The notes: generated by a model from the sequence alone, not told the origin. Positions 1 through 5,932 are shown, numbered from the stretch's first letter. The stretch: DNA of 8,057 nt from Paracoccaceae bacterium (GCA_021767525.1 JAASTF010000135.1:1-8057); one strand, 5' to 3'. Program-made: numbers and translations.

Positions 1-647
1 ATCACCCCGTTCAGCGGGGTGCGCATTTCGTGGCTGATGCCCGACAGGAACGCCGCCTTGGCGCGGCTGGCCTGCTCGGCGTCGGCGCGGGCGCGTTCCA
101 GCTTGCGGGCGTAGCGTTGGGCGATGACTGCGAAAAAACCGACCTGGAAGATGATCGTCGCGAAAATCGTCGCCGCGACGATCGGCGCATAAATGTTGCG
201 CGCCAGTTCGGGCCCCACCTCGTAGATATGGCCGGGCGGGGTGCCGATGGCGTGGCGCAGCAGCCAGACCGCCGGGGACACCGCCGACAGAACCAGCGCC
301 AGCCGCAAGCGTTCGCTCCAGGCAAAGACCATCAGGGGCAAGCCGGCGGTCATCGTCAGCATGAAAATCAGGTGCCCGTCGGGATGCACGCTGAAGCTGC
401 CGATGAAAATGGCCAGGTTCGTGCTCAGCAGCCAGACCACCGCCGCCGCCTCGCGTCCCTGCATCGCCTGCAACATCCGCGCCAGCCCGAACCCCGCCAG
501 CGCGGTATAGGAAGCGAACAGCCCGATATTCGACGACAGCCAAAGCGAGATCAGAACCCAGCCGACAGACAGGCACAGGCCGATATTCAGCGGGATATGC
601 GCATAGGCCATACCGCGTTCCTGCTCGGGATGCACATGCCTGTTCAT
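1..647 (-). CDS. Membrane sensor histidine kinase, C-terminal part outside window
   Basis: The reverse strand opens with ATG at 647 and stays open to the window edge, giving 215 residues of an unfinished protein. After a short polar N-terminus there are about six hydrophobic segments (roughly residues 17-38, 41-60, 67-87, 92-110, 113-130 and 152-176), so the sensor part is a polytopic membrane domain without a large periplasmic loop. A short charged linker (residues 177-198, rich in R, K, E and A, probably coiled coil) leads into the HisKA H-box SHEMRTPLNGV at 205-215, with His206 as the expected autophosphorylation site. The catalytic ATPase domain, and any receiver domain, would lie beyond base 1. 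A purine-rich GAAGAG lies about 10 bases before the start. It is transcribed divergently from trxC, and a CtrA-type box sits about 85-100 bases upstream. The signal and the partner regulator cannot be told from this fragment. The class assignment is firm because of the H-box; the family of the membrane domain is not recognised. Confidence 0.93.
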   Translation of the reverse strand, partial: MNRHVHPEQERGMAYAHIPLNIGLCLSVGWVLISLWLSSNIGLFASYTALAGFGLARMLQAMQGREAAAVVWLLSTNLAIFIGSFSVHPDGHLIFMLTMTAGLPLMVFAWSERLRLALVLSAVSPAVWLLRHAIGTPPGHIYEVGPELARNIYAPIVAATIFATIIFQVGFFAVIAQRYARKLERARADAEQASRAKAAFLSGISHEMRTPLNGV

Positions 648-731
648 CGTCGCCCACTCTTCACTCGTGCTACCAAGCCGTTGACGCGGCACGACACGGG
701 TGAACGCCCAGACTGCACCGACCTTTCGTGG

Positions 732-747
732 TTAACCTGGCGTTAAG
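732..747 (-). promoter_or_regulatory. Putative CtrA binding site, perfect TTAA-N7-TTAA
   Basis: The plus strand reads TTAACCTGGCGTTAAG and the minus strand reads TTAACGCCAGGTTAAC (the final C overlaps base 731). This matches the CtrA full-site consensus TTAA-N7-TTAAC exactly in the direction of the histidine kinase. It lies 85 to 100 bases upstream of the kinase start and about 106 bases before trxC, so it could serve either gene; orientation and the final C favour the kinase. TTAA is rare in this GC-rich window. No binding has been shown. Confidence 0.5.
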
Positions 748-795
748 GCCGAATCCGGGACGGAAATATGGTGCTTGTTGGGCGTTTGGCGGCTC

Positions 796-823
796 TTGTG
801 TCGATGCGGTCTGGTTATATATT
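796..823 (+). promoter_or_regulatory. Possible trxC promoter
   Basis: An AT-rich patch before trxC contains TATATT (818-823), a good -10 hexamer, with TTGTGT (796-801) as a poor -35 partner at a 16-base spacing. The patch is the most AT-rich part of the kinase/trxC spacer. The transcript would start near base 830 and have a leader of about 22 bases containing GTGAAGTGAG as ribosome binding site. The weak -35 keeps confidence low. Confidence 0.3.
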
Positions 824-852
824 GTATTTGGAATGTGAAGTGAGCTTGTGAC

Positions 853-1284
853 ATGCCTGCGATCAAACTGACATGCCTGGACTGCGGCCAGGTCAACCGG
901 CTGCCCTCGGAAAAGCTGGGGCGCGGGGCAAAATGTGGCACTTGCGGCGAGGCGTTGTTGCCGGGCAAGGCGGTCGAGATCGATCTGAAAACCCTGCAAA
1001 AGGCCGCGCGCAACGACGATCTGCCGCTGGTGGTCGATTTCTGGGCGCCCTGGTGCGGCCCATGCCGGATGATGGCGCCGGAATTTTCCAAGGCGGCCGG
1101 CGCCCTTGGGTCCGAGGCGCGGCTGGTCAAGCTGAATACCGAGCAACACCAGGCGGCGGGGGCGGCCTATGGCATCCGTGGCATTCCCACGGTGGCGGCA
1201 TTTTCCGGTGGGCGCGAGCGTGCGCGCCAGTCGGGCGCCATGCCGTCCGATGCCATCGTCAACTGGGTGCGCAGCGCCACCTGA
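853..1284 (+). CDS. trxC: Thioredoxin 2 (TrxC) with N-terminal zinc finger
   Basis: This 143-residue protein is a cytoplasmic protein-disulfide reductase of the thioredoxin 2 type, which is kept reduced by thioredoxin reductase. The N-terminus carries two CxxC pairs, CLDC at 8-11 and CGTC at 28-31, the zinc-binding knuckle that separates TrxC from TrxA. The thioredoxin fold follows, with the active site WCGPC at 67-71 (redox Cys68 and Cys71), the preceding VVDFWAPW strand, and the cis-proline loop GIPT with Pro112. Length is normal for the family. The start is supported by GTGAAGTGAG about 10 bases upstream and by alignment of the first zinc pair near the N-terminus. It is monocistronic: the kinase upstream diverges and the L,D-transpeptidase downstream converges. 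In other bacteria trxC is oxidative-stress induced; no OxyR site was recognised here. Confidence 0.97.
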   Translation: MPAIKLTCLDCGQVNRLPSEKLGRGAKCGTCGEALLPGKAVEIDLKTLQKAARNDDLPLVVDFWAPWCGPCRMMAPEFSKAAGALGSEARLVKLNTEQHQAAGAAYGIRGIPTVAAFSGGRERARQSGAMPSDAIVNWVRSAT

Positions 1285-1302
1285 CGACGCAAGGCGGCCA
1301 GC

Positions 1303-1324
1303 GGGCCGGGGCGGTGCCCGGCCC
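1303..1324. terminator. GC-rich hairpin between convergent trxC and L,D-transpeptidase
   Basis: GGGCCGGG (1303-1310) and CCCGGCCC (1317-1324) form a perfect 8-bp stem with a 6-base loop GCGGTG. It sits between two facing stop codons, 19 bases after trxC and 10 bases after the transpeptidase stop, so it could act on both strands. There is no T-run on either side, so it may slow polymerase or protect 3' ends rather than be a classical intrinsic terminator. An alternative pairing GCCGGGGC/GCCCCGGC in the same bases is also possible. Confidence 0.55.
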
Positions 1325-1333
1325 CGGCGGGTG

Positions 1334-1888
1334 TTACAGCACGGTCACCGTGGTGCCCAGCGGCACGCGTTCATACAGGTCGATCACGTGCTCGTTGATC
1401 ATGCGAATGCAGCCATTCGACACCGACCGCCCGATCGAGCTGGGCTGTGTGGTGCCGTGGATGCGGAAATACGTATCGCGCCCGTTCTGGAACAGGTACA
1501 GCGCCCGCGCGCCCAGCGGATTGCCCGGGCCGCCCGGCTGGACGTAATCGTTGTCCTTGAACTTGGCATAGGTGCGCGGCTCGCGCTCGATCATCTCTTG
1601 TGTCGGGCGCCAGGTCGGCCACTTTTTCTTGACATCGATCGTGGCGGTGCCAGTGAACTCCAGCCCGGCCTTGCCCACGCCCACGCCATAGCGCAGGGCG
1701 CGGCGCGGTTCGGTGACGAAATACAGGAAATGCGCGCGCGGCAGAATCAGGATCTGGTTCGGCGCGTACTGGGCTGCAATGGTCACGGCCTGCGGCGCGT
1801 AGCGCGGGTCCAGCGTGGCGGCCCGCGCCAGGCTGGGCGCGGCCAGGGTGGCGCCGGCAGCGGCGATAAAGGAACGGCGGTTAAACAT
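1334..1888 (-). CDS. L,D-transpeptidase (YkuD family), Tat-type signal peptide
   Basis: This 184-residue periplasmic enzyme is predicted to form 3-3 cross-links in peptidoglycan or to attach proteins to it, through a cysteine acyl-enzyme. The N-terminus NRRSFIAAAGATLAAPSLARA has a twin-arginine pair at 4-5, a short hydrophobic stretch and an ARA cleavage site near residue 23, which points to Tat export of the folded protein. The mature part is a single YkuD domain containing the signature HGT at 144-146 and SNGCIR at 157-162, with His144 and Cys160 as catalytic residues. There is no LysM or peptidoglycan-binding repeat, so it is a minimal enzyme. Similar small Tat-signal proteins are common in Rhodobacterales. 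The start at 1888 is the one that gives a complete signal peptide; a plausible promoter lies just upstream. It converges with trxC and follows the stress-protein pair on the same strand after a 102-base gap, so it is probably transcribed alone. Confidence 0.94.
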   Translation of the reverse strand: MFNRRSFIAAAGATLAAPSLARAATLDPRYAPQAVTIAAQYAPNQILILPRAHFLYFVTEPRRALRYGVGVGKAGLEFTGTATIDVKKKWPTWRPTQEMIEREPRTYAKFKDNDYVQPGGPGNPLGARALYLFQNGRDTYFRIHGTTQPSSIGRSVSNGCIRMINEHVIDLYERVPLGTTVTVL

Positions 1889-1923
1889 GGTCTTTCGTGC
1901 CCCAAGTCAGAATGAACAGGGGC

Positions 1924-1951
1924 ATTATGTGCAGATTTGCGTGATGTTCAA
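1924..1951 (-). promoter_or_regulatory. Promoter candidate for the L,D-transpeptidase
   Basis: On the minus strand TTGAAC (1951-1946) is followed after 16 bases by CATAAT (1929-1924). The -10 matches TATAAT at five of six positions and the -35 matches TTGACA at four. Transcription would begin near base 1917, leaving a leader of about 29 bases before the ATG at 1888. This is the best sigma-70-like pair seen in the window. Confidence 0.5.
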
Positions 1952-1958
1952 CAACCAC

Positions 1959-1985
1959 GCCGTCCCTTCACCATTGCGTGACGGC
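1959..1985 (-). terminator. Weak hairpin after the universal stress gene
   Basis: GCCGTC (1959-1964) and GACGGC (1980-1985) can form a 6-bp stem with a 15-base loop, starting 6 bases after the stress-gene stop codon. The loop is long and no T-run follows, so this is only a weak terminator candidate. It lies upstream of the transpeptidase promoter, which is where a terminator would be expected if the two genes are separate units. Confidence 0.25.
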
Positions 1986-1990
1986 CCGCC

Positions 1991-2398
1991 CTAGCGGATC
2001 ACATGCACCGCGCAGGCCGCATGGCGCACCACCTGATGCGCGGTCGAACCCAGGAACAGATCCTGCATCCCCGGCCGGTGCGAGGCGATGACGATGCAAT
2101 CGACACCGTGGCTTTCGGCCCAGTCCAGGATCGTGCGGCCCGAATGCCCCTCGACCACCACGCCCTGCGCATTGGGCAACAGCGCGGCCTGCTCGTCCAG
2201 CTCGGCCTGCACCGCCTTGCGGCTTTCGGCCACGTATTCCGTGGGCATGTAGGAAATCGCGTAGCCGGGGATTTCCTCCATCACGTGCAGCAGGGTGATC
2301 TTGGCGCCCTCGTCGCCAAGCGCCTGCGCCACCTCCATCGCGGCCTTGCTGTTGCGGTCTTCATCGAACGAGATCGGAACCAGAATACTGCGGTACAT
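1991..2398 (-). CDS. Universal stress protein, UspF/UspG-like
   Basis: This is a 135-residue single-domain universal stress protein, a soluble dimeric nucleotide-binding fold. It begins with the typical first strand MYRSILVPIS followed by acidic residues at 12-14, has LLHV at the end of strand two (36-39), the motif EGHSGRTILDWAE around 83-95, and ends with IVIASHRPGMQDLFLGST and VVRHAACAVHVIR. The SHRP...LLGS...VVRHA pattern is like the ATP-binding E. coli UspF/UspG branch rather than UspA. The usual glycine-rich loop is partly altered (SHRPG in place of GxxG), so nucleotide binding is likely but not certain. It lies 66 bases downstream of the ABM-fold gene and shares its ribosome binding site, so the two are probably co-transcribed. 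The physiological trigger cannot be read from the sequence. Confidence 0.93.
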   Translation of the reverse strand: MYRSILVPISFDEDRNSKAAMEVAQALGDEGAKITLLHVMEEIPGYAISYMPTEYVAESRKAVQAELDEQAALLPNAQGVVVEGHSGRTILDWAESHGVDCIVIASHRPGMQDLFLGSTAHQVVRHAACAVHVIR

Positions 2399-2403
2399 CG
2401 GTC

Positions 2404-2412
2404 ATCCTTTCC
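2404..2412 (-). promoter_or_regulatory. Ribosome binding site of the stress protein
   Basis: The minus strand reads AGGAAAGGATGACCGATG; the purine run GGAAAGGAT lies 5 to 14 bases before the ATG at 2398 and fixes this start. The same nine bases precede the ABM-fold gene (2794-2802), and a near copy precedes the spike gene. Confidence 0.6.
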
Positions 2413-2464
2413 TGAAAGATGCCCCGATCTTGCGATCTGCGCGCGTGGGGCGCCTTGATACAGG

Positions 2465-2785
2465 TCAGTCGAACGTGGCCACCACGTCGTACATCACGGG
2501 TTCGAACCGGGTGCACAGCGCCGCGAACCGCCGGTTGCGCTGGCGCATCTCGTCGCTGCGCAACATTGCCTGGAAATCCTCGCGCCGGACCCATTGCGAG
2601 TAATTGGCGATCCGCGTCTGCGCGTCGTTCACATGCAGCCCGGCCGCGATAAATCCCGGCTGTTTCGAAATAAAGCTGTCATAGGCGTCGGTCAGCTCGT
2701 CCATCAGGTCCTGGCAGGTGCCTGGCGTCATCTCGAAGGTGGTGATCACCGTCTGGCAGCCGGTTTCTTTGGAAATCTTGGGCAT
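2465..2785 (-). CDS. Antibiotic biosynthesis monooxygenase (ABM) fold protein
   Basis: This is a 106-residue protein with the features of the ABM/dimeric alpha-beta barrel family. It has an N-terminal strand QTVITTFEM (11-19), a helix rich in acidic residues (about 23-40), the characteristic QPGFIAAGLHVND turn and strand at 42-54, the strand TRIANYSQWVRREDFQAM at 57-74 with the conserved aromatic Trp65, and a last strand YDVVATFD. Family members act as homodimers and include quinol monooxygenases, heme-degrading enzymes and proteins of unknown activity; no residue here settles the substrate. There is no signal peptide, so it should be cytoplasmic. The start is supported by GGAAAGGAT 9 to 17 bases upstream. 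It is first in a probable two-gene operon with the universal stress protein, a pairing that suggests a stress or redox role rather than antibiotic synthesis, which is inference. Confidence 0.85.
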   Translation of the reverse strand: MPKISKETGCQTVITTFEMTPGTCQDLMDELTDAYDSFISKQPGFIAAGLHVNDAQTRIANYSQWVRREDFQAMLRSDEMRQRNRRFAALCTRFEPVMYDVVATFD

Positions 2786-2793
2786 GATGCGGC

Positions 2794-2802
2794 ATCCTTT
2801 CC
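2794..2802 (-). promoter_or_regulatory. Ribosome binding site of the ABM-fold gene
   Basis: GGAAAGGAT on the minus strand precedes the ATG at 2785. It is identical to the element before the downstream stress gene, which supports the start chosen for both. Confidence 0.55.
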
Positions 2803-2821
2803 ATCCTGGTGCGGCTGTTCC

Positions 2822-2850
2822 AGCCTAGCACGCGGACGCCGCCCCACCAA
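2822..2850 (-). promoter_or_regulatory. Possible promoter of the ABM/stress operon
   Basis: On the minus strand TTGGTG (2850-2845) and TAGGCT (2827-2822) are separated by 17 bases. Each matches the sigma-70 consensus at only three positions, but the spacing and the place, just downstream of a CtrA-like box and about 37 bases before the start codon, make it the best candidate. Confidence 0.3.
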
Positions 2851-2860
2851 ATCCCGGTGA

Positions 2861-2876
2861 TTAACCGCCTGTTTAC
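2861..2876 (+). promoter_or_regulatory. CtrA-like box in the divergent ABM / outer-membrane protein spacer
   Basis: The plus strand reads TTAACCGCCTGTTTAC, which is TTAA-N7-TTAAC with one mismatch (TTTAC). It lies 44 bases before the outer-membrane protein start and 76 before the ABM start, within a spacer that must hold both promoters. The right half also forms a near-palindrome GTTTACC-AA-GGTGAAC (2871-2886). Assignment to CtrA is inference. Confidence 0.35.
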
Positions 2877-2919
2877 CAAGGTGAACGAAGGTGTAACCCG
2901 TTCGAACCGGGGTAGGGCC

Positions 2920-3555
2920 ATGCTGCGCGTCATCGTCATGATCTGGCTTGTAGCCACCGGCCCCGCCTGGGCCGGCGCCTGGCCGCGCGGCAAGGGCAAC
3001 GTCTTTGTCACCACCTCGACCTATGTGACGCAGATGGGCACCTATACCGGCATCTACGCCGAATGGGGTGCCAGCGACCGGCTGACTTTCGGGCTGGATG
3101 TGGGCCGCGGCGTGTCGGGCGAAGACAAGGCCGTCGTTTTCATGCGCCTGCCCATGCTGGGGCGGCTGTCGTCGCATACTTTCGCGTGGGAAATCGGCGT
3201 GGGCGAAATCGCTGGCGAAAAGGTGCTGCGCCCGGGTCTAAGCTGGGGCAAGGGGTTCGACTTCGCCGGCCGCGCGGGCTGGGCCGCGCTGGATACGGTG
3301 GCCGAGCTGCGCATCGACACGCTCGCCACCGATCTCAAGGCGGACCTGACGCTGGGGCTGACGATCACCGACCGCCGCAAGGTGATGATGCAGGTGCAGG
3401 CCGGCGTGCAAGACGGGGACGAGCCGTTCTTGCGGCTTGTCCCCTCGATCACCTTCGGCCTGTCCGAGCGCGCCAAGATGGAGCTGGGGTTCACCCATGA
3501 CCTGTTCGGCGTTCAGGATACCGGGGTCAAGGCGGCGCTGTGGTACGAATTCTAG
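2920..3555 (+). CDS. Secreted outer-membrane beta-barrel-like protein, unknown function
   Basis: The ATG at 2920 opens a 211-residue protein and is chosen over an in-frame start 37 codons earlier because it follows GGGGTAGGG and places a clean Sec signal peptide at the N-terminus (MLRVIVMIWLVATGPAWA, cleavage after residue 18). The mature protein has no further membrane helix. It is built from alternating polar and hydrophobic strands with many Gly, Thr and aromatic residues (for example VFVTTSTYVTQ, AEWGASDRLTFGLDVG, SITFGLSERAKMELGFTHDL), and ends in ALWYEF. A terminal phenylalanine after an alternating last strand is the signal recognised by the BAM machinery, so a small outer-membrane barrel of perhaps 8 to 10 strands is likely. 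I do not recognise a characterised family. It diverges from the ABM gene and converges on the spike gene with only 24 bases between stop codons. Function is open: porin-like, structural or lipid-related roles are all possible. Confidence 0.85.
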   Translation: MLRVIVMIWLVATGPAWAGAWPRGKGNVFVTTSTYVTQMGTYTGIYAEWGASDRLTFGLDVGRGVSGEDKAVVFMRLPMLGRLSSHTFAWEIGVGEIAGEKVLRPGLSWGKGFDFAGRAGWAALDTVAELRIDTLATDLKADLTLGLTITDRRKVMMQVQAGVQDGDEPFLRLVPSITFGLSERAKMELGFTHDLFGVQDTGVKAALWYEF

Positions 3556-3579
3556 CGCCGCCCTGGCCCTGGCCCTGCG

Positions 3580-5865
3580 TCAATTGTCGATCCGCACCGT
3601 CACGGAATAGGTGCCATCGACCGGCTCGGGAAAGTTCAGCGTCACCTGGTCGCGCCCGGGGCCCTGTTCGGTGGCGACATAGGGAATGTCATAGCGCCCC
3701 ACATTGGCCGCGTTCTTGATCTTGCTGCGCGGCACGATCGCCTCGACATTCTGCGCATAACCGCCAAAGGGCAGCGGCCCGGCGCAATCCACCACCCAAG
3801 TGCTGGCCTCGGTGTTCTGGTCATGCAGGATGACCGCCGGGTTCATGATGCCCTGCTGGACCGAGTTGAACATGTTGCCGGTGATCGTGATGTTGCGCAT
3901 CCGCTCGTAATTCAGATCGGCGAATGTGGTGTCGACATGCTCGACCCTGTCGATAGCGCCCTGGATCGCGCGGAAGATATTGCCGCTCATGTTCAGCCCG
4001 CTGATGAAATGCCCCGTGCCATGCGGCTTGATGACGAAGAACCGGAACCACGGTGCCACGCCGATGGCCTGGAAAACGTTGTCCGAGATATTCAGCCCGG
4101 AAAAGCTGAACTCGTTGGAAAACTCGGGCTCGTGGTCGTGTTCATTCGACCACTCGATCGAACAGTTGTCGATGTAATTCCCCGCGATCGTCGCGCGGTT
4201 ATGGGTCGAGGTCAGGATCAGCCCCGCGGTGCGCACGCCCTCGGGCTCGTCATCGCCCTGGAACCAGTGGTTGCCGGTGATGATACTGCTGGTGCCGCCC
4301 AGAACCGCGAAATGCCGAAACTGCGTGATGCGGTTGTTGCGCAGCTTCACGTCGTTGGCGTTGGCGTTCAGCGCGATCGACACACGATCTTGCGCGCGCA
4401 TGGCCGTTTCGTTCGACAAAAACTGGCAGCGATCGATCAGCATCCCCTGGCAGCCCTGGCCGGGGCTGGTGATCGCGCGGTCGGCGGGCGAGGTAAAGAA
4501 ACAGTCCTTCACGTGGAAAATCAGCCCCGCCGGCGCCAGCAGGATACCGCTGGCCCGACCCCGGCACAGGAACTCGATATCCGACATCGAGAATTTCGAC
4601 AGCTTTTCGAACCCGCTGAAATCCAGAACGTATTTGAACCGGCGGAAGGTGAAATTCTGCGTTCCGGCCGCATCGTAAAGCGGCATCGACAGGGTGATGC
4701 GCTGCTGCGCCACGTTCTTTTCGCGCACGTAAACCTCGCGGCCCACGCCGCCGCCCTCGATCAAGGCGCCGACAGGGATGTTGGCCACGTTCTGCACGTT
4801 GGTCAACTCCAGCGGATTGTTGGGGCTGTAGCTGGCCACGCTGGTCACCACCTGGGTGTCCCAGGCGCTGGACGGCTCGACATAGAACTGCCCGTTGCGG
4901 ATATGGCGGCGCTGGGCGTATTGGCTGCGATTGGCCACGGCGGCCTGCATGTCGATCGGCTCGAACACGCTGATGCGGCGGCCGCCCATGTCCAGGCTTT
5001 CATGGTCGGAATTGTTCAGAAGCGCCTGAAACGCCTTCTTGAAGGCCAGAACCTCGTCGCCGAAGGCGTCGATATAGGCGGGCAGGTCGAAATTCTTGGT
5101 CAGCGACAGGATCTTGTCGTCGGGCATGGTGACAGTGCCCTCGAATTCCACCCGGTTTTCGAAGGTCACGCTGTCGCCCAGGAAATAGCTGCCCGCCGGC
5201 ACCTTGACGACAAGGCCGGCGGCGGCGGCGTCGGCCGCTTCGAAAGCGGCACTGTCATCGGTCACGCCGTCGCCCAAAGCGCCGAAATCGCGCACATCGA
5301 CAAAGCCCAGCATGTCGCGCAGGAACACGCCGGTGACATCCTCGACCGCGATATCGTCGATGCGCACGATGCCGCCATTGGGGCCGGTCAGGTCCAGCCC
5401 GATATGGGCATAGATCGCGTCGCGGCCCCAGGGCATGTCGACGCCGGGCCGGGCGCCGGTGCCGATGATGGCGCGGATTTCCACGATCTCGCCATAGCTG
5501 GTCAGCGTGACCTCGGGGCCGGTTTCGGGCACGCCATCCAGGTGCTGTTCACCGGCAGTCCCGGCCCAGGCGGCGATGCGCACCGTGGGCAGGTTGCCGC
5601 TGACCGCCTTCACCCGCGCGCGCACCTCCAGGTAGCAGCCCGGCAGGATCGGCGTCTGGCCCATATAGCGCAGCTTTTGCACCGTGTCGGCCTTTTGGAT
5701 TTCAAGGCAACCGCCGAAATCCGCATCCGCCGGCACGAAAGCCGCGTTGGGCGCGCTGTCATAGGTGTCCGAGCCGGGCGTGCCATCGCCGCGCGACCAC
5801 TGGTCCAACCCTTCTGCAAACGCGGGCGGCATCAGCACCAGCCCCTCGGTAATCGCCTTGTTCAT
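3580..5865 (-). CDS. Pectate-lyase-fold parallel beta-helix protein; candidate phage/GTA-type spike
   Basis: This 761-residue protein starts at ATG 5865, supported by TGGAAAGGGATACCT directly upstream; an in-frame ATG 17 codons earlier lacks such a site. Residues about 10-175 look like an all-beta, carbohydrate-binding-like domain. VDVRDFGALGDGVTDDSAAFEAAD at 189-212 is the hallmark first turn of the pectate lyase superfamily domain (GH28-related) seen in tailspikes and polysaccharide-degrading enzymes. Repeated beta-helix rungs follow to about 690, visible as ITGNHWF (529), IAGNYID (560), ISDNVF (593), MSGNIF (626) and ITGNMF (661); a short C-terminal beta module ends the chain. There is no signal peptide or membrane segment, although such folds usually act outside the cell. 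That fits a protein released by lysis on a virion-like particle. Rhodobacter capsulatus GTA head spikes (GhsA/GhsB) are encoded away from the main GTA cluster and bind capsule; this gene may be a GhsB-like equivalent. No other phage gene is nearby. Fold is confident, role is inferred. Confidence 0.9.
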   Translation of the reverse strand: MNKAITEGLVLMPPAFAEGLDQWSRGDGTPGSDTYDSAPNAAFVPADADFGGCLEIQKADTVQKLRYMGQTPILPGCYLEVRARVKAVSGNLPTVRIAAWAGTAGEQHLDGVPETGPEVTLTSYGEIVEIRAIIGTGARPGVDMPWGRDAIYAHIGLDLTGPNGGIVRIDDIAVEDVTGVFLRDMLGFVDVRDFGALGDGVTDDSAAFEAADAAAAGLVVKVPAGSYFLGDSVTFENRVEFEGTVTMPDDKILSLTKNFDLPAYIDAFGDEVLAFKKAFQALLNNSDHESLDMGGRRISVFEPIDMQAAVANRSQYAQRRHIRNGQFYVEPSSAWDTQVVTSVASYSPNNPLELTNVQNVANIPVGALIEGGGVGREVYVREKNVAQQRITLSMPLYDAAGTQNFTFRRFKYVLDFSGFEKLSKFSMSDIEFLCRGRASGILLAPAGLIFHVKDCFFTSPADRAITSPGQGCQGMLIDRCQFLSNETAMRAQDRVSIALNANANDVKLRNNRITQFRHFAVLGGTSSIITGNHWFQGDDEPEGVRTAGLILTSTHNRATIAGNYIDNCSIEWSNEHDHEPEFSNEFSFSGLNISDNVFQAIGVAPWFRFFVIKPHGTGHFISGLNMSGNIFRAIQGAIDRVEHVDTTFADLNYERMRNITITGNMFNSVQQGIMNPAVILHDQNTEASTWVVDCAGPLPFGGYAQNVEAIVPRSKIKNAANVGRYDIPYVATEQGPGRDQVTLNFPEPVDGTYSVTVRIDN

Positions 5866-5932
5866 AGGTATCCCTTTCCACGAAACGGGCGGCTCGACCC
5901 CGCTGGGCCGCCGCATGACCGGGAAAGGGAAA

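Noticed and set aside
30..746. A 238-codon plus-strand frame over the kinase.
   Set aside because: It is low-complexity, R/Q/D/H-rich, and lies antisense to a clear membrane kinase with an H-box.
1339..1351. 13-bp palindrome CACGGTCACCGTG.
   Set aside because: It lies in the last codons of the transpeptidase (TVTV repeat), where codon repetition explains the symmetry.
1881..1884. A fifth TTAA word near the transpeptidase start.
   Set aside because: No second TTAA-like word lies seven bases to either side, and it encodes FN of the start of the protein.
1169..1915. A 248-codon plus-strand frame over the transpeptidase.
   Set aside because: Its composition is typical of an antisense shadow, and the minus strand has the complete YkuD motif and a signal peptide.
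2495..2515. GGGTTCGAACCGGG, like the T-arm of a tRNA; a related GTTCGAACCGGGG at about 2900-2913.
   Set aside because: The first lies inside the ABM coding sequence (TRFEPV codons). Neither has a matching acceptor stem, anticodon arm or D-arm, and there is no integrase nearby to make it an att site.
2809..2919. In-frame upstream ATG that would lengthen the outer-membrane protein by 37 residues.
   Set aside because: The extension would hide the signal peptide inside the protein and runs through the divergent promoter region and the CtrA-like box.
5866..5916. In-frame upstream ATG that would lengthen the spike protein by 17 residues.
   Set aside because: The extra residues are not hydrophobic and have no ribosome binding site before them, while GGAAAGGGATACC directly precedes the ATG at 5865.
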